The notes below the pieces were generated by a model that was not told where the DNA came from, searched no databases, and worked only from the letters and a program-made list of their open reading frames with translations. The translations under genes and the position numbers were made by a program. From positions 1 to 32,562 of the forward strand of contig JAJPHW010000133.1 in NCBI GenBank assembly GCA_021325035.1: a DNA stretch of 32,562 nucleotides, in the 5' to 3' direction. The first letter of the stretch is position 1. Every line of letters starts with the position of its first letter. This document shows, one piece after another, positions 8,665-18,224 of this stretch. The stretch is from Terriglobia bacterium (lineage in GTDB: Bacteria > Acidobacteriota > Terriglobia > Terriglobales > Acidobacteriaceae).

Positions 8665-9267
8665 ATGAAGAACATCGGCATTCTCCTTTCGGGACGAGGC
8701 TCAAATTTCGAGGCCATCGCTAAGAATGTGGCCACGGGCGCCGTTCGAAACGCCCATATCGCCGTCGTCATATCCAATAAACCCGATGCCGGCGGCCTCG
8801 AAACCGCACGCAAATTAGGGCTTAATGCGGTCGCCATTCCCTCCAAAGGCAAAGACCGGGAAAGCCATGATCGCGAAGTCGTTGCGGCGTTAAAGCAGCA
8901 CAATGTTGACCTTGTCTGCCTCGCCGGATACATGCGGCTGCTGTCACCGTGGTTCGTGCAGCAATTCCCACAACGAATTCTGAACATTCATCCATCCCTA
9001 CTGCCGGCATTCCCCGGATTGGAGGCGCAAGAGCAGGCCTTCGCCTATGGCGTGAAAGTCGCTGGATGCACTGTGCATTTTGTAGATGAAGAACTCGACC
9101 ACGGTGCGATCATCGTGCAGAAAGCCATCCCAGTACTCGATTCCGACGATGAGCACACGCTGGCTGCCCGCATTCTCGAGCAGGAACATATCGCATATTC
9201 CGAAGCTATCAATCTCGTCCTCAGCGGCAAATTCAAAACCGCAGGCCGAAGAATCGTAAAGACCTGA
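8665..9267 (+). CDS. purN: Phosphoribosylglycinamide formyltransferase (GART 1)
   Basis: Third step of de novo purine synthesis: transfer of formyl from 10-formyl-THF to glycinamide ribonucleotide in the cytoplasm. 200 residues is the usual length. The N-terminal LLSGRGSNFEAI phosphate-binding motif is present. Asn107 and His109 lie in ILNIHPSLLPAFPG, and Asp145 in DEELDHGAII matches the catalytic triad of the family. The frame, length and start at the ATG at 8665 all agree with the family. No other purine genes are adjacent. The next gene (Kbl-type) follows 62 bp later on the same strand. Confidence 0.96.
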   Translation: MKNIGILLSGRGSNFEAIAKNVATGAVRNAHIAVVISNKPDAGGLETARKLGLNAVAIPSKGKDRESHDREVVAALKQHNVDLVCLAGYMRLLSPWFVQQFPQRILNIHPSLLPAFPGLEAQEQAFAYGVKVAGCTVHFVDEELDHGAIIVQKAIPVLDSDDEHTLAARILEQEHIAYSEAINLVLSGKFKTAGRRIVKT

Positions 9268-9329
9268 GGTTCGCCTCGTTCCCATCTCCGGTATTAAACT
9301 GATAAGGCATTCATTGCCAGGAGCTTCCT

Positions 9330-10544
9330 ATGCCTACCGCAACTCGTATTGATCCTCTTTCCTATCTCACGACGCAATTAAACGATCTCAAGGCAAAAGG
9401 TACGCATTTCAAACTACGCGTGCTGGATGATGAACAGGTAGCCGTCTGCACATTCGACGGCAAGAAAGTCATCAACCTCGCTTCGAATAATTATTTAGGC
9501 TTGACCACGCATCCTTTGCTTCGCGAGGCTGCCATCGAAGCCACGCGTAAATACGGCGTGGGATCGGGTGCGGTGCGTACCATCGCGGGCACGATGAAAA
9601 TCCACATGGAACTGGAAGAAAAGATCGCCCGATTCAAGAACGTCGAAGCCTGCGTGGTCTTTCAATCCGGATACGCCGCCAATGCCGGCACGGTTTCGGC
9701 CATTCTGGGTAAGGAAGATTTCATCATCTCCGACGCGCTGAACCACGCCTCCATCATTGACGGCGCGCGCCTTTCACGGGCGAAGATTCTGGTGTTCCGC
9801 CATAAAGACATCGCCCACGCAGAAGAGCAATTGGCCAGCATTAAAGATGAGCCAGGCAAGAAGCTGCTCATCACCGACGGCGTTTTTTCCATGGACGGCG
9901 ACATCGGGCCGCTGCCCGCCCTGTGTGATCTCGCCGAAAAATACGGCGCCATCATGATGGTGGATGATGCCCATGCCTCTGGCGTGCTTGGCCGCAACGG
10001 CCGCGGCACCATTGATCACTTCCATGTTCACGGGCGCGTGGATATTCAAGTAGGAACACTCTCCAAAGCCATTGGCGGGCTCGGCGGCTACGTCTGTGGA
10101 TCAAAAGATTTGATTGATTTTCTCTACCATCGCGCCCGTCCGTTCTTGTTTTCGACTTCGCATCCGCCCTCGGTCGCGGCGACCTGCATTGCGGCCTTCG
10201 ATGTTCTCGAAAACGAGCCCGAGCGCATGGAAAAACTCTGGCACAACACTCACTTTTGGAAGAAAGAATTGGGTCTGCTTGGCTTCGACATCGGTGGCAA
10301 GGCCACTCCAGCGAGTGAGACGCCGATTACGCCCATCATCATCGGTGATGGCAAGCTCACCATGGACTTCTCCCGTGCTCTCTTCAACGAAGGCGTCCTT
10401 GGCACTGGCATCGCGTTTCCGACCGTACCCGAAGGCAAAGCCCGCATCCGCACGATCATGACCGCGACGCACACGAAGGACGAATTGGAGCAGGCCTTAG
10501 CCGTATTGAAGCGTGTTGGAAAACAGATGGGCATCCTGCAATAG
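9330..10544 (+). CDS. kbl: Glycine C-acetyltransferase (2-amino-3-ketobutyrate CoA ligase) or close AONS relative
   Basis: PLP-dependent alpha-oxoamine synthase of 404 residues. Kbl cleaves 2-amino-3-ketobutyrate with CoA to glycine and acetyl-CoA, the second step of threonine degradation. The related BioF makes 8-amino-7-oxononanoate. Family motifs seen are NNYLGL (53-58), the Gly-rich YGVGSGAVRTIAGT (75-88), VDDAHASGVLG and the PLP lysine Lys246 in GTLSKAIGG. Kbl is favoured over BioF because no biotin genes are nearby and the opening is Kbl-like, but no threonine dehydrogenase gene is adjacent either. AGGAG lies 6 nt before the ATG. There is no obvious terminator after the stop. Confidence 0.85.
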   Translation: MPTATRIDPLSYLTTQLNDLKAKGTHFKLRVLDDEQVAVCTFDGKKVINLASNNYLGLTTHPLLREAAIEATRKYGVGSGAVRTIAGTMKIHMELEEKIARFKNVEACVVFQSGYAANAGTVSAILGKEDFIISDALNHASIIDGARLSRAKILVFRHKDIAHAEEQLASIKDEPGKKLLITDGVFSMDGDIGPLPALCDLAEKYGAIMMVDDAHASGVLGRNGRGTIDHFHVHGRVDIQVGTLSKAIGGLGGYVCGSKDLIDFLYHRARPFLFSTSHPPSVAATCIAAFDVLENEPERMEKLWHNTHFWKKELGLLGFDIGGKATPASETPITPIIIGDGKLTMDFSRALFNEGVLGTGIAFPTVPEGKARIRTIMTATHTKDELEQALAVLKRVGKQMGILQ

Positions 10545-10572
10545 TTGCGCGCTAGATACGTTGTGTTTTGTA

Positions 10573-10601
10573 TTGACGCGCCACTACTATTGGCTTATAA
10601 A
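10573..10601 (+). promoter_or_regulatory. Sigma70-type promoter for the FG-GAP protein gene
   Basis: TTGACG (10573-10578) and TATAAA (10596-10601) are separated by exactly 17 bp, a near-consensus housekeeping promoter. The predicted start point near 10608 gives a leader of about 80 nt before the ATG at 10687. It lies in the intergenic gap after kbl. Confidence 0.65.
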
Positions 10602-10686
10602 GATTCAGTACGAAACCGCCTGAGATCTCCCACTTAGGCTTAAGTCCACCGGGCTGTCTAACGCCTCGCCACGAAGGAGCGTATCC

Positions 10687-12354
10687 ATGCGAAAATTCCT
10701 GAGCCCTCTGTTTTGCGCATTGCTGTTTTCTACTTTCATGCTGGCTCAATCTGCGCCGGTGGCCTTTCTCAGCCAGCTTTATCCGGATACGGTCGCGCCC
10801 GGTCATGCCCAATTTCAACTGACCTTAAGCGGAGCGGGATTCCAGACAGGCGCAGTAGTGAATTGGAATGGCTCGCCCCGTTCAACAACTTTTGTTTCAG
10901 TTAATCGGCTCGAAGCAACCATCACGGCTGCCGACGTAGCGCGCGCCGGGACCGCAGCGGTCACGGTCACGAATTCAGGCGCCATCACTTCGAACTTGAT
11001 TTATTTCCCAATTCATCATGCATCTGCCAATGTTGCCTTCGCACGACGCGATTTGGGGATTGTCCCAGGGTGGGGTGTTGCCGTCGCCGACTTTAATCAC
11101 GACGGTAAGCCGGACATAGCTGCGGTGACGGGTGCAGGCTTCGGACCATATTCTCTAAATATCTTTTTGAACAATGGCAATGGAACATTTAGTGGACCAA
11201 CCACGTTTTCTAACAGTGCGGACGGCTCCCAACAGATGATCGCCGCTGACTTCAACAATGATGGGAACGTTGATTTATTGGTAGTAGGAGCATACGGCGT
11301 GAATTCAATGTGGCTTGGCAATGGTGATGGCACATTCATTCTTAGCCCCCATACTCTGAACCTAAATGATGAGAATTGCCTGGCTGTGGGCGATTTCAAC
11401 CGGGACGGCAAGCTCGATTTATTCATTACGGGCGGAACTGACGGTGATAATTCTGCAGTAGTTTTTCTAGGCAATGGTGACGGCTCCTTTACCCTCGGAC
11501 AGAATCTGGGAAATGTGTTCAACCCTCAACCTCCCGTTATTGGCGACTTCAATCGTGATGGGAAACTTGACGTGGCTGTACCACAAGAGGGTGTAAATAT
11601 TTATTTGGGCAATGGGGATGGTACTTTTGCCAGTCCAGTGAGTTATCCCGTTCCCAACGCGCCGTTCGCGTCAGTAGTAGCTGATGTTAATGGAGATGGG
11701 AAGTTGGACATCCTCAGCGATGGTATGTCCGTCCTGCTAGGCAATGGCAATGGAACTTTCAGTTCTGGCTATGCGGATGCCATTCCCAATGCTTACTATG
11801 CTTTGGCGGGAGACTTTAACAACGACAACAAGATTGACCTTCTAATGGGATATAGCGATTTGTTTCTTACCTTGGGCAACGGTGATGGGACATTCCAAAG
11901 CCCCTTACTTTGGAATGCGGGAGAAAATGCGCACTTAGGAGCGATAGGCGATCTGGACGGGGACGGTCGGCTTGATTCTCTGGTAGTCATCACAGTGGAT
12001 CCGCTAACAAATACTTCGGCGCTTTCCATCTTTCTTCAGACGAATCTCAGTCTCGAATCTTCGTTTTTGAACTTTGGAAATGTGAAAGTACGGACGACGA
12101 GCCCACCGCAAACTTCGACCCTGACGAATATTGGTACAGCTGCGGTTACGATTGGCGCAATCAGCATTTCGGGTGGCCCTGGCTTCGCCGAAACGAACGA
12201 TTGCGGCACATCACTGGAACCGGGAGTAAGCTGCACTATTTCTGTGAGTTTCACTCCTCACGCAAAAGGTTCATTCCAAGGAAAAGTTCGTATCGGTTAC
12301 TCAGGTACTACAGGAAGCCCGCAATATATTGAATTACTTGGTTTAGGCAACTAG
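10687..12354 (+). CDS. Secreted FG-GAP/VCBS repeat protein with IPT-like and choice-of-anchor D-type domains
   Basis: 555 residues. A Sec signal peptide (about 1-20, cleavage near AQS-AP) precedes an Ig/IPT-like domain (about 25-105). Seven calcium-loop repeats of the form DFNxDGKxDL follow (for example DFNHDGKPDIA, DFNRDGKLDVA, DVNGDGKLDIL), most paired with LGNGDGTF segments. This is the beta-propeller FG-GAP/VCBS pattern. The C-terminus (about 455-555) is a beta-sandwich like the choice-of-anchor D domain, with FGNVKV, TNIGTAAVTI and FTPHAKGSFQG. It is likely an extracellular or surface-associated binding protein, typical of Acidobacteria-like genomes. It is a single-gene transcript with its own promoter and terminator. 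Confidence 0.85.
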   Translation: MRKFLSPLFCALLFSTFMLAQSAPVAFLSQLYPDTVAPGHAQFQLTLSGAGFQTGAVVNWNGSPRSTTFVSVNRLEATITAADVARAGTAAVTVTNSGAITSNLIYFPIHHASANVAFARRDLGIVPGWGVAVADFNHDGKPDIAAVTGAGFGPYSLNIFLNNGNGTFSGPTTFSNSADGSQQMIAADFNNDGNVDLLVVGAYGVNSMWLGNGDGTFILSPHTLNLNDENCLAVGDFNRDGKLDLFITGGTDGDNSAVVFLGNGDGSFTLGQNLGNVFNPQPPVIGDFNRDGKLDVAVPQEGVNIYLGNGDGTFASPVSYPVPNAPFASVVADVNGDGKLDILSDGMSVLLGNGNGTFSSGYADAIPNAYYALAGDFNNDNKIDLLMGYSDLFLTLGNGDGTFQSPLLWNAGENAHLGAIGDLDGDGRLDSLVVITVDPLTNTSALSIFLQTNLSLESSFLNFGNVKVRTTSPPQTSTLTNIGTAAVTIGAISISGGPGFAETNDCGTSLEPGVSCTISVSFTPHAKGSFQGKVRIGYSGTTGSPQYIELLGLGN

Positions 12355-12374
12355 AACTGATTGCTTTATTCGCT

Positions 12375-12408
12375 ACCCTCCTCCCGCTTTCGAGGAGGGT
12401 TTATTTTT
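12375..12408 (+). terminator. Rho-independent terminator after the FG-GAP gene
   Basis: A 9-bp perfect stem ACCCTCCTC/GAGGAGGGT (12375-12383 and 12392-12400) with an 8-nt loop is followed by TTATTTTT on the plus strand. It lies 20 bp past the stop of the secreted protein gene. Confidence 0.85.
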
Positions 12409-12460
12409 GCCCCGACTTCCTTGCATCCATCCATAACTTCAATATGTCCGCGCAAAGTAG

Positions 12461-12685
12461 GACGCATTAACTCATGCGGCAAAACATCTTTGGCTGGTGG
12501 AATACACCTCCGCAACTCGCGAAGGCGCCAGTCGGCTTGACCCGGGGAGCCACCAACAGATGGTACAAGCACTCTTGAGTGCGGTCGAAAACCCTCCTCA
12601 AGGAATACGAATTGTCGAAGCACCTGAAATCCGCTCTGGGCTTGGGCTTTCCGCTGAGCAAGGGCCTGCTGTTGTTAGTCTTTGA
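12461..12685 (+). pseudogene. C-terminal relic of an NAD(P)-binding epimerase-like gene
   Basis: The frame between stops reads TREGASRLDPGSHQQMVQAL followed by LSAVENPPQGIRIVEAPEIR. This strongly resembles the C-terminal end of nucleoside-diphosphate-sugar epimerase/NAD(P)-binding Rossmann proteins, whose final helix ends in VENPP-G-RI--VP-IR. No Rossmann GxxGxxG segment is present upstream, and the frame is closed by TAG at 12458. I read it as a decayed fragment of about 70 codons. The rest of the gap 12409-12863 shows no gene I can support. The assignment rests on recognised pattern only. Confidence 0.4.
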
Positions 12686-12863
12686 GCAAACTACACCGTC
12701 TAAACTTACGCCGAGGACAGGTTAATTTCGGCTAATGCCGTCTCTAAAGAACCAAGGTAATACGCACAAGTACCCTCTTACCAAAGCGCATGCACGTGGG
12801 ATATTTGTCAGCGCAAGGGCTTGGTGAGATGTTGAGATTGCACCGGAGAGAGTGAGCCCACGG

Positions 12864-13256
12864 ATGGCGAGAGAAGATTATCTGGACGATGTGCACAACC
12901 GGATACTGCGAGTGACGGAAGACCTACGGGCAATTCAGCGCGAACTGAATTGCGCCGCAATGGAAGCGCCGGGCGATCCCGAATTGATGGAAGCGCTCAG
13001 TGCGATTCCCGAGATGGAGTCTCTCCAGACGCTTCGCTCCGCTCTCGACCAGATGCGGCACTTTTTGTTTTTTTATATGCAGGTGGTAATGAACGAATCC
13101 GAAGCAGGCGACAAGATACGCCAATCTTTGCGGCAAAAAAACAATGAAGGCGTAGTGTTAAGCCCCGAAATTACGGAATCAGAGAGATTGCGCTCAGCCG
13201 CCGATCTGGCACTGCTGCAATATCTGGCCGAAGGCAAGACCCGCAAACCCAACTAA
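12864..13256 (+). CDS. Small helical hypothetical protein
   Basis: About 130 residues, mainly helical and charged (around residues 10-40 and 55-95), with no signal peptide. I do not recognise the family. A GGAGAG at 12845-12850 lies 13 nt before the ATG at 12864. An in-frame GTG at 12852 is an alternative start but would sit only 1 nt from that site. The gene converges on the GlmS-like gene with a 1-bp gap between stops, so the two 3' ends meet with no room for a separate terminator. Confidence 0.6.
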   Translation: MAREDYLDDVHNRILRVTEDLRAIQRELNCAAMEAPGDPELMEALSAIPEMESLQTLRSALDQMRHFLFFYMQVVMNESEAGDKIRQSLRQKNNEGVVLSPEITESERLRSAADLALLQYLAEGKTRKPN

Positions 13257-13257
13257 A

Positions 13258-14388
13258 TTATTCCAGCGTGACCGACTTCACCAGATTTCGTGGCTTATCC
13301 ACATCCAATCCCTTTTTCACCGTTATGTAATAAGCGATCAGTTGCAAGGGGATGATCTCGAGTATCGGCGAGAGTAACTCCGGCGCTTGCGGAACAAAAA
13401 TGACCTGGTCCACGATATTCGGCAGGAGACTGTCGCCTTCTGTGGCAATCGCAATTACCTGCCCCAATTGTTTTTTGTACGCTTCAATATTCGAGACGTT
13501 CTTTTCATATCGAAGAACCGAACCGAAATCGTTCTTATCGCAAGTGGCAATGGCAACAACGGGCAGATGTTCATCCACCATGGCTATGGGACCGTGTTTG
13601 GTTTCGCCTGTGGGATAGCCTTCGGCGTGAATGTAGGAGACTTCCTTCAGCTTGAGCGCCCCATCCATCGCCACCGGGTAATGAATCGCCCGCCCGACAA
13701 AAAGAAAATCCTCAAATTTGTAATAAAGTTTGCCAATCTCCTCACAGGCGGTTGAAGATTCCAATGTTTTTTCGACTTTTTCAGGCAAACTCAACAACTC
13801 CTTGATGTGTGCCCTGCGCTGCTCTTTGCTAAACTTGCCGCGAACTTGCCCCAGATAAAGCGCGAAAAGATACAGCACAGCCATCTGCGCCGTAAAAGCT
13901 TTCGTGGAAGCAATACTGATTTCCGGACCCGCATGAGTGTAAAGCACTCCGTCAGCTTCACGCGCTATCGTCGAATCAATCACGTTTGAGATCGCAATCG
14001 TCTTTGAGCCCTTTGCCTTGGCCTCGCGCTGCGCGGCGGTCGTATCTGCAGTTTCTCCGGATTGCGTGATGACAATCGTCAACTCTCCCGGTCCAATCAA
14101 AGGATTGCGGTACTCGAACTCACTGGCATAGTCCACATCCACAGGAATATTCAGCAGTTCCTGGATCATGTATTGGCCAGCCATCCCTGCGTGGCGGCTG
14201 GTTCCGGAAGCGACAATGTTGATACGGCGCAATGCGCGCAAATCGTCCACGCCGATCCGGATTTCATCTTCCAGGCGCACGACCGCATCATCCAATGACA
14301 CACGCGGTTCGATGGTGTCGCGTAAGCCCTTCGGCTGGTCGAAGATTTCTTTCAGCATGTAATGCGGAAATTTGCCCTTATCAGGCAT
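13258..14388 (-). CDS. GlmS-like sugar isomerase/deaminase without glutaminase domain (tandem SIS)
   Basis: 376 residues corresponding to the interdomain linker and isomerase half of GlmS. The hinge HYMLKEIFDQP (9-19) is followed by SIS1 (SGTSRHAGM about 61-69; TQSGETADT 109-117) and SIS2. Isomerase residues equivalent to E. coli Lys485, Glu488, His504 and Lys603 are present as Lys246, Glu249, His265 and Lys371. The N-terminal Cys-nucleophile glutaminase domain (about 240 residues) is missing. This is not a truncation by the window or neighbour: a GAGGAG site lies 5 nt before the ATG, and nagA ends 27 bp upstream. With nagA it probably deaminates GlcN-6-P to Fru-6-P plus ammonia (NagB-II/GlmD-like). 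It could instead take ammonia from elsewhere to work in the biosynthetic direction. Confidence 0.85.
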   Translation of the reverse strand: MPDKGKFPHYMLKEIFDQPKGLRDTIEPRVSLDDAVVRLEDEIRIGVDDLRALRRINIVASGTSRHAGMAGQYMIQELLNIPVDVDYASEFEYRNPLIGPGELTIVITQSGETADTTAAQREAKAKGSKTIAISNVIDSTIAREADGVLYTHAGPEISIASTKAFTAQMAVLYLFALYLGQVRGKFSKEQRRAHIKELLSLPEKVEKTLESSTACEEIGKLYYKFEDFLFVGRAIHYPVAMDGALKLKEVSYIHAEGYPTGETKHGPIAMVDEHLPVVAIATCDKNDFGSVLRYEKNVSNIEAYKKQLGQVIAIATEGDSLLPNIVDQVIFVPQAPELLSPILEIIPLQLIAYYITVKKGLDVDKPRNLVKSVTLE

Positions 14389-14415
14389 GAAGGCTCCTCA
14401 CTATAAAATTTCGGA

Positions 14416-15573
14416 TCATGAATAGTTCCCGCCGATCACAGTTTGCAAAACCTCGCCTTTCGAATTGAGGACGGCGAAGTCAGCGCGGGCGCCAGACTCG
14501 AGGCGTCCGCGGTTTTTGAATCCCATCACATGCGCAGGATTCAATGAAGCCAGTCTCGTTGCCCGCTGTAAATCCCATCCAGCAAATTGCATGACGTTGC
14601 GCACTGCGCGGTCCATGGTGAGTACGCTGCCGGCAAGCGTTCCGTTGGCGAGACACTTCCCATCTTTCACTTCGACCTCGACTTCACCGAGTAGGTAGCA
14701 TCCGTCAGGCATGTCGGTCGCCGAAATCGCATCCGTGATAAGAACAGCGGAATCTGGCCCTTTTGCTTCCAAAAAGAGCTTGACGATCGTCGGATCAAGA
14801 TGGATTCCGTCGGCGATGATATCGGCGGTGATTTTGGGATTAGTAAGAACTTCCCCGAGAATTCCCGGATCGCGGTGGTTCAGAGGCCGCATCGCGTTAA
14901 AAGTATGGGTCGCATGGCGTGCTCCCGCGGCAACGCCTGCTCGCGCTGCATCCAGGGTCGCATCGGAGTGCCCCATGCTCACGCACACTCCACGCCGGGC
15001 GGCATGTGCGATCACTTCCTCAGCGCCGTCCAGTTCTGGTGCGATGGTCACGAGAGCGATGTGCCCGCGTGCGGCCTGCCAAAAGCGCTCAAAGATAGCA
15101 ATTGTTGGAGGCACCAAATTCGCGGGCGGATGCACTCCCCGCCGGGCATGGCTAATGAATGGCCCTTCGAGATGAATTCCCAAAGGAACGGCACGATTCG
15201 AGGGCTTACGTTTTGCCGCATCTTCAATTTCATTCGCGAGGCGCTCCAGCGAACTGAGAATTGCATCCACCGGAGCGGTGACCGTGGTCGGAAAATACGC
15301 ACTCACTCCGTGCCTGGAGAGAGATTGCTCCAGTGCCTCAAAACCGGATGTATCGGCGCGCATGACATCGTAACCTGCTCCGCCGTGGATGTGAATATCA
15401 ATAAAGCCGGGAACGATGACCGCATCACCCAAATCAATCACGTTCGTGGCTGAAGGTACTTCCTTATGATCCCGTGGGGCCACAGAATGAATCATGCCGC
15501 CTTCCACCATTACAACCGGATGGACGATGCGCTCCAATGGTGTAAGAAGAGATTTTGCGGTAAAAGCGATCAT
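14416..15573 (-). CDS. nagA: N-acetylglucosamine-6-phosphate deacetylase
   Basis: Cytoplasmic amidohydrolase removing acetate from GlcNAc-6-P during amino-sugar or cell-wall recycling. 385 residues is the normal length. Metal and catalytic residues are visible: HIHGG (His61, His63), HLEGPF (Glu136), GHSDAT (His202), HTFNAM (His223) and the catalytic Asp281 in LITDAISATDMP. It is followed 27 bp later by the glutaminase-less GlmS-like gene on the same strand, forming a two-gene catabolic unit. No transporter or NagK/NagE is in the window. The 215 bp between nagA and tRNA-Pro holds no gene. A TATAAT at 15720-15725 may serve the tRNA. Confidence 0.95.
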   Translation of the reverse strand: MIAFTAKSLLTPLERIVHPVVMVEGGMIHSVAPRDHKEVPSATNVIDLGDAVIVPGFIDIHIHGGAGYDVMRADTSGFEALEQSLSRHGVSAYFPTTVTAPVDAILSSLERLANEIEDAAKRKPSNRAVPLGIHLEGPFISHARRGVHPPANLVPPTIAIFERFWQAARGHIALVTIAPELDGAEEVIAHAARRGVCVSMGHSDATLDAARAGVAAGARHATHTFNAMRPLNHRDPGILGEVLTNPKITADIIADGIHLDPTIVKLFLEAKGPDSAVLITDAISATDMPDGCYLLGEVEVEVKDGKCLANGTLAGSVLTMDRAVRNVMQFAGWDLQRATRLASLNPAHVMGFKNRGRLESGARADFAVLNSKGEVLQTVIGGNYS

Positions 15574-15789
15574 TCGTAAATTTATGCTGCTAGCACTATA
15601 GCTGAATCAACGCTCGCGTATATAAACGATTTAATAGAGCGGATTTTACACTAGACGGCGCACGCGCGGACGCAAACAGCCCGCATCAACCACCCGCAGA
15701 AACATCACGACCGCGATGTTATAATTTTCAAGTTGTGCGAGTTTATCGCATTACTGCGCATCCCGCCTGAATTGCGCGCATAACACCGT

Positions 15790-17300
<1,511 letters not shown>

Positions 17301-17376
17301 CAGATCATCCCCTTTTCAGGCTCCCTATGGTAGTCGGCCCTAGGGGTTTTGCAAGCCAAATCCCAACAAAGCGAAA

Positions 17377-17625
17377 TCAGTCGCGAGTTGGCTTTCTAGC
17401 CATCGAACGCTCGCTTAGTTGCTCTTTTATCGCTGTATACGCGTTGTTAACAGCGTTTCTCAGCACGTCTGAGCAGATACGCTCACAGAACTCTCGATAG
17501 CACTCTGCGCAAAACGGGACTGATACAGACGACTGCTGAAGTCGCTTACTGATTCCGACTGTCGATGTGATGAGCACGACAGAGTAGTTGGCATTCGCTT
17601 CACAGTTGCTACATGACTTTTGCAT
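17377..17625 (-). CDS. Small Cys-pair protein of the island replication/integration operon
   Basis: 82 residues with two Cys pairs, CSNC (residues 4-7) and CAEC (about 39-42), which look like a split zinc-binding site. A helical basic C-terminus follows. GGGAGG sits 7 nt before the ATG. The start overlaps the preceding 58-residue gene by 17 nt, indicating translational coupling. It lies between the Rep-side genes and the integrase, so a DNA-binding or recombination-accessory role is possible but not shown. The family was not recognised. Confidence 0.65.
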   Translation of the reverse strand: MQKSCSNCEANANYSVVLITSTVGISKRLQQSSVSVPFCAECYREFCERICSDVLRNAVNNAYTAIKEQLSERSMARKPTRD

Positions 17626-17785
17626 TTTGATTTGCCTCCCGATCCCATTCGTCCAACAATCTGAACAACTCGATTAGCTTCGCAATCTCTTCTGCATCCA
17701 GCTCGCGTATACATGTTTCAGCGCATCGCATTTGATCTTCTGGCGCGTCAGACTTCGCGACATCGATCTGGGAGCGCCGGGCCAT
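17609..17785 (-). CDS. 58-residue small protein in the island operon
   Basis: An open frame with ATG at 17785 and stop TAG at 17609-17611, 58 residues. It begins MARRSQIDVAKSDAPEDQMR and continues as an acidic amphipathic helix (around LDAEEIAKLIELFRLLDEWD). It starts 3 nt after the stop of the upstream 127-residue gene and overlaps the next gene by 17 nt, which is the arrangement expected for a genuine coupled gene. A role as a small helical regulator or excision factor is only a guess from position. Confidence 0.55.
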   Translation of the reverse strand: MARRSQIDVAKSDAPEDQMRCAETCIRELDAEEIAKLIELFRLLDEWDREANQNAKVM

Positions 17786-17788
17786 GAC

Positions 17789-18172
17789 TTAACTTGTGAA
17801 CTCGCTATTCGCAAGCTGCTCTAATCGGGACAGCAGATTTTTGATACGCTGTTTAAGCAGAGTTCGACTACGATGTTTGTCTTGATCGTCGGTGAAGATG
17901 CCGAGCAAGCTGTCGAGCTTGCTGAGTTCTTTCTTTAGGCCGCGAAGCTCAGTCAAGATCGCTTGAATCTCGTGCAGCACACGAGCATGTTCACGAAATG
18001 GAAAGTCATGTTTGCGAAGCGTTGAAACTAACTCAGAGAGATTCAGAATCCCTTGACGACCCCGAACGAATATCTGCATTCCACATGGGTCACAAATGAA
18101 GTATGGTTTCGCGTTCTTATCTTTCCTTTGTTGCAATTCTTGACTACATAAGAAGCAAGGTATCTTTGCCAT
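17789..18172 (-). CDS. Zinc-ribbon plus coiled-coil protein in the Rep operon
   Basis: 127 residues. The N-terminal zinc ribbon has CFLC (residues 6-9) and CDPC (about 28-31). A charged helical/coiled-coil region (about 60-120) with repeated Leu/Glu/Lys spacing follows. It lies 52 bp downstream of the Rep gene on the same strand and 3 bp before the next small gene. This suggests an accessory protein for replication or transfer of the element. No specific family was recognised. Confidence 0.65.
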   Translation of the reverse strand: MAKIPCFLCSQELQQRKDKNAKPYFICDPCGMQIFVRGRQGILNLSELVSTLRKHDFPFREHARVLHEIQAILTELRGLKKELSKLDSLLGIFTDDQDKHRSRTLLKQRIKNLLSRLEQLANSEFTS

Positions 18173-18224
18173 AAAATTCGATTTTTTCTCTAACGTTACG
18201 TTGTAATCTCTGCAATCAGTTGTT

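Noticed and set aside
12366-12623. 85-residue minus-strand frame
   Set aside because: It runs through the terminator and the epimerase relic and has no ribosome-binding site or recognisable sequence.
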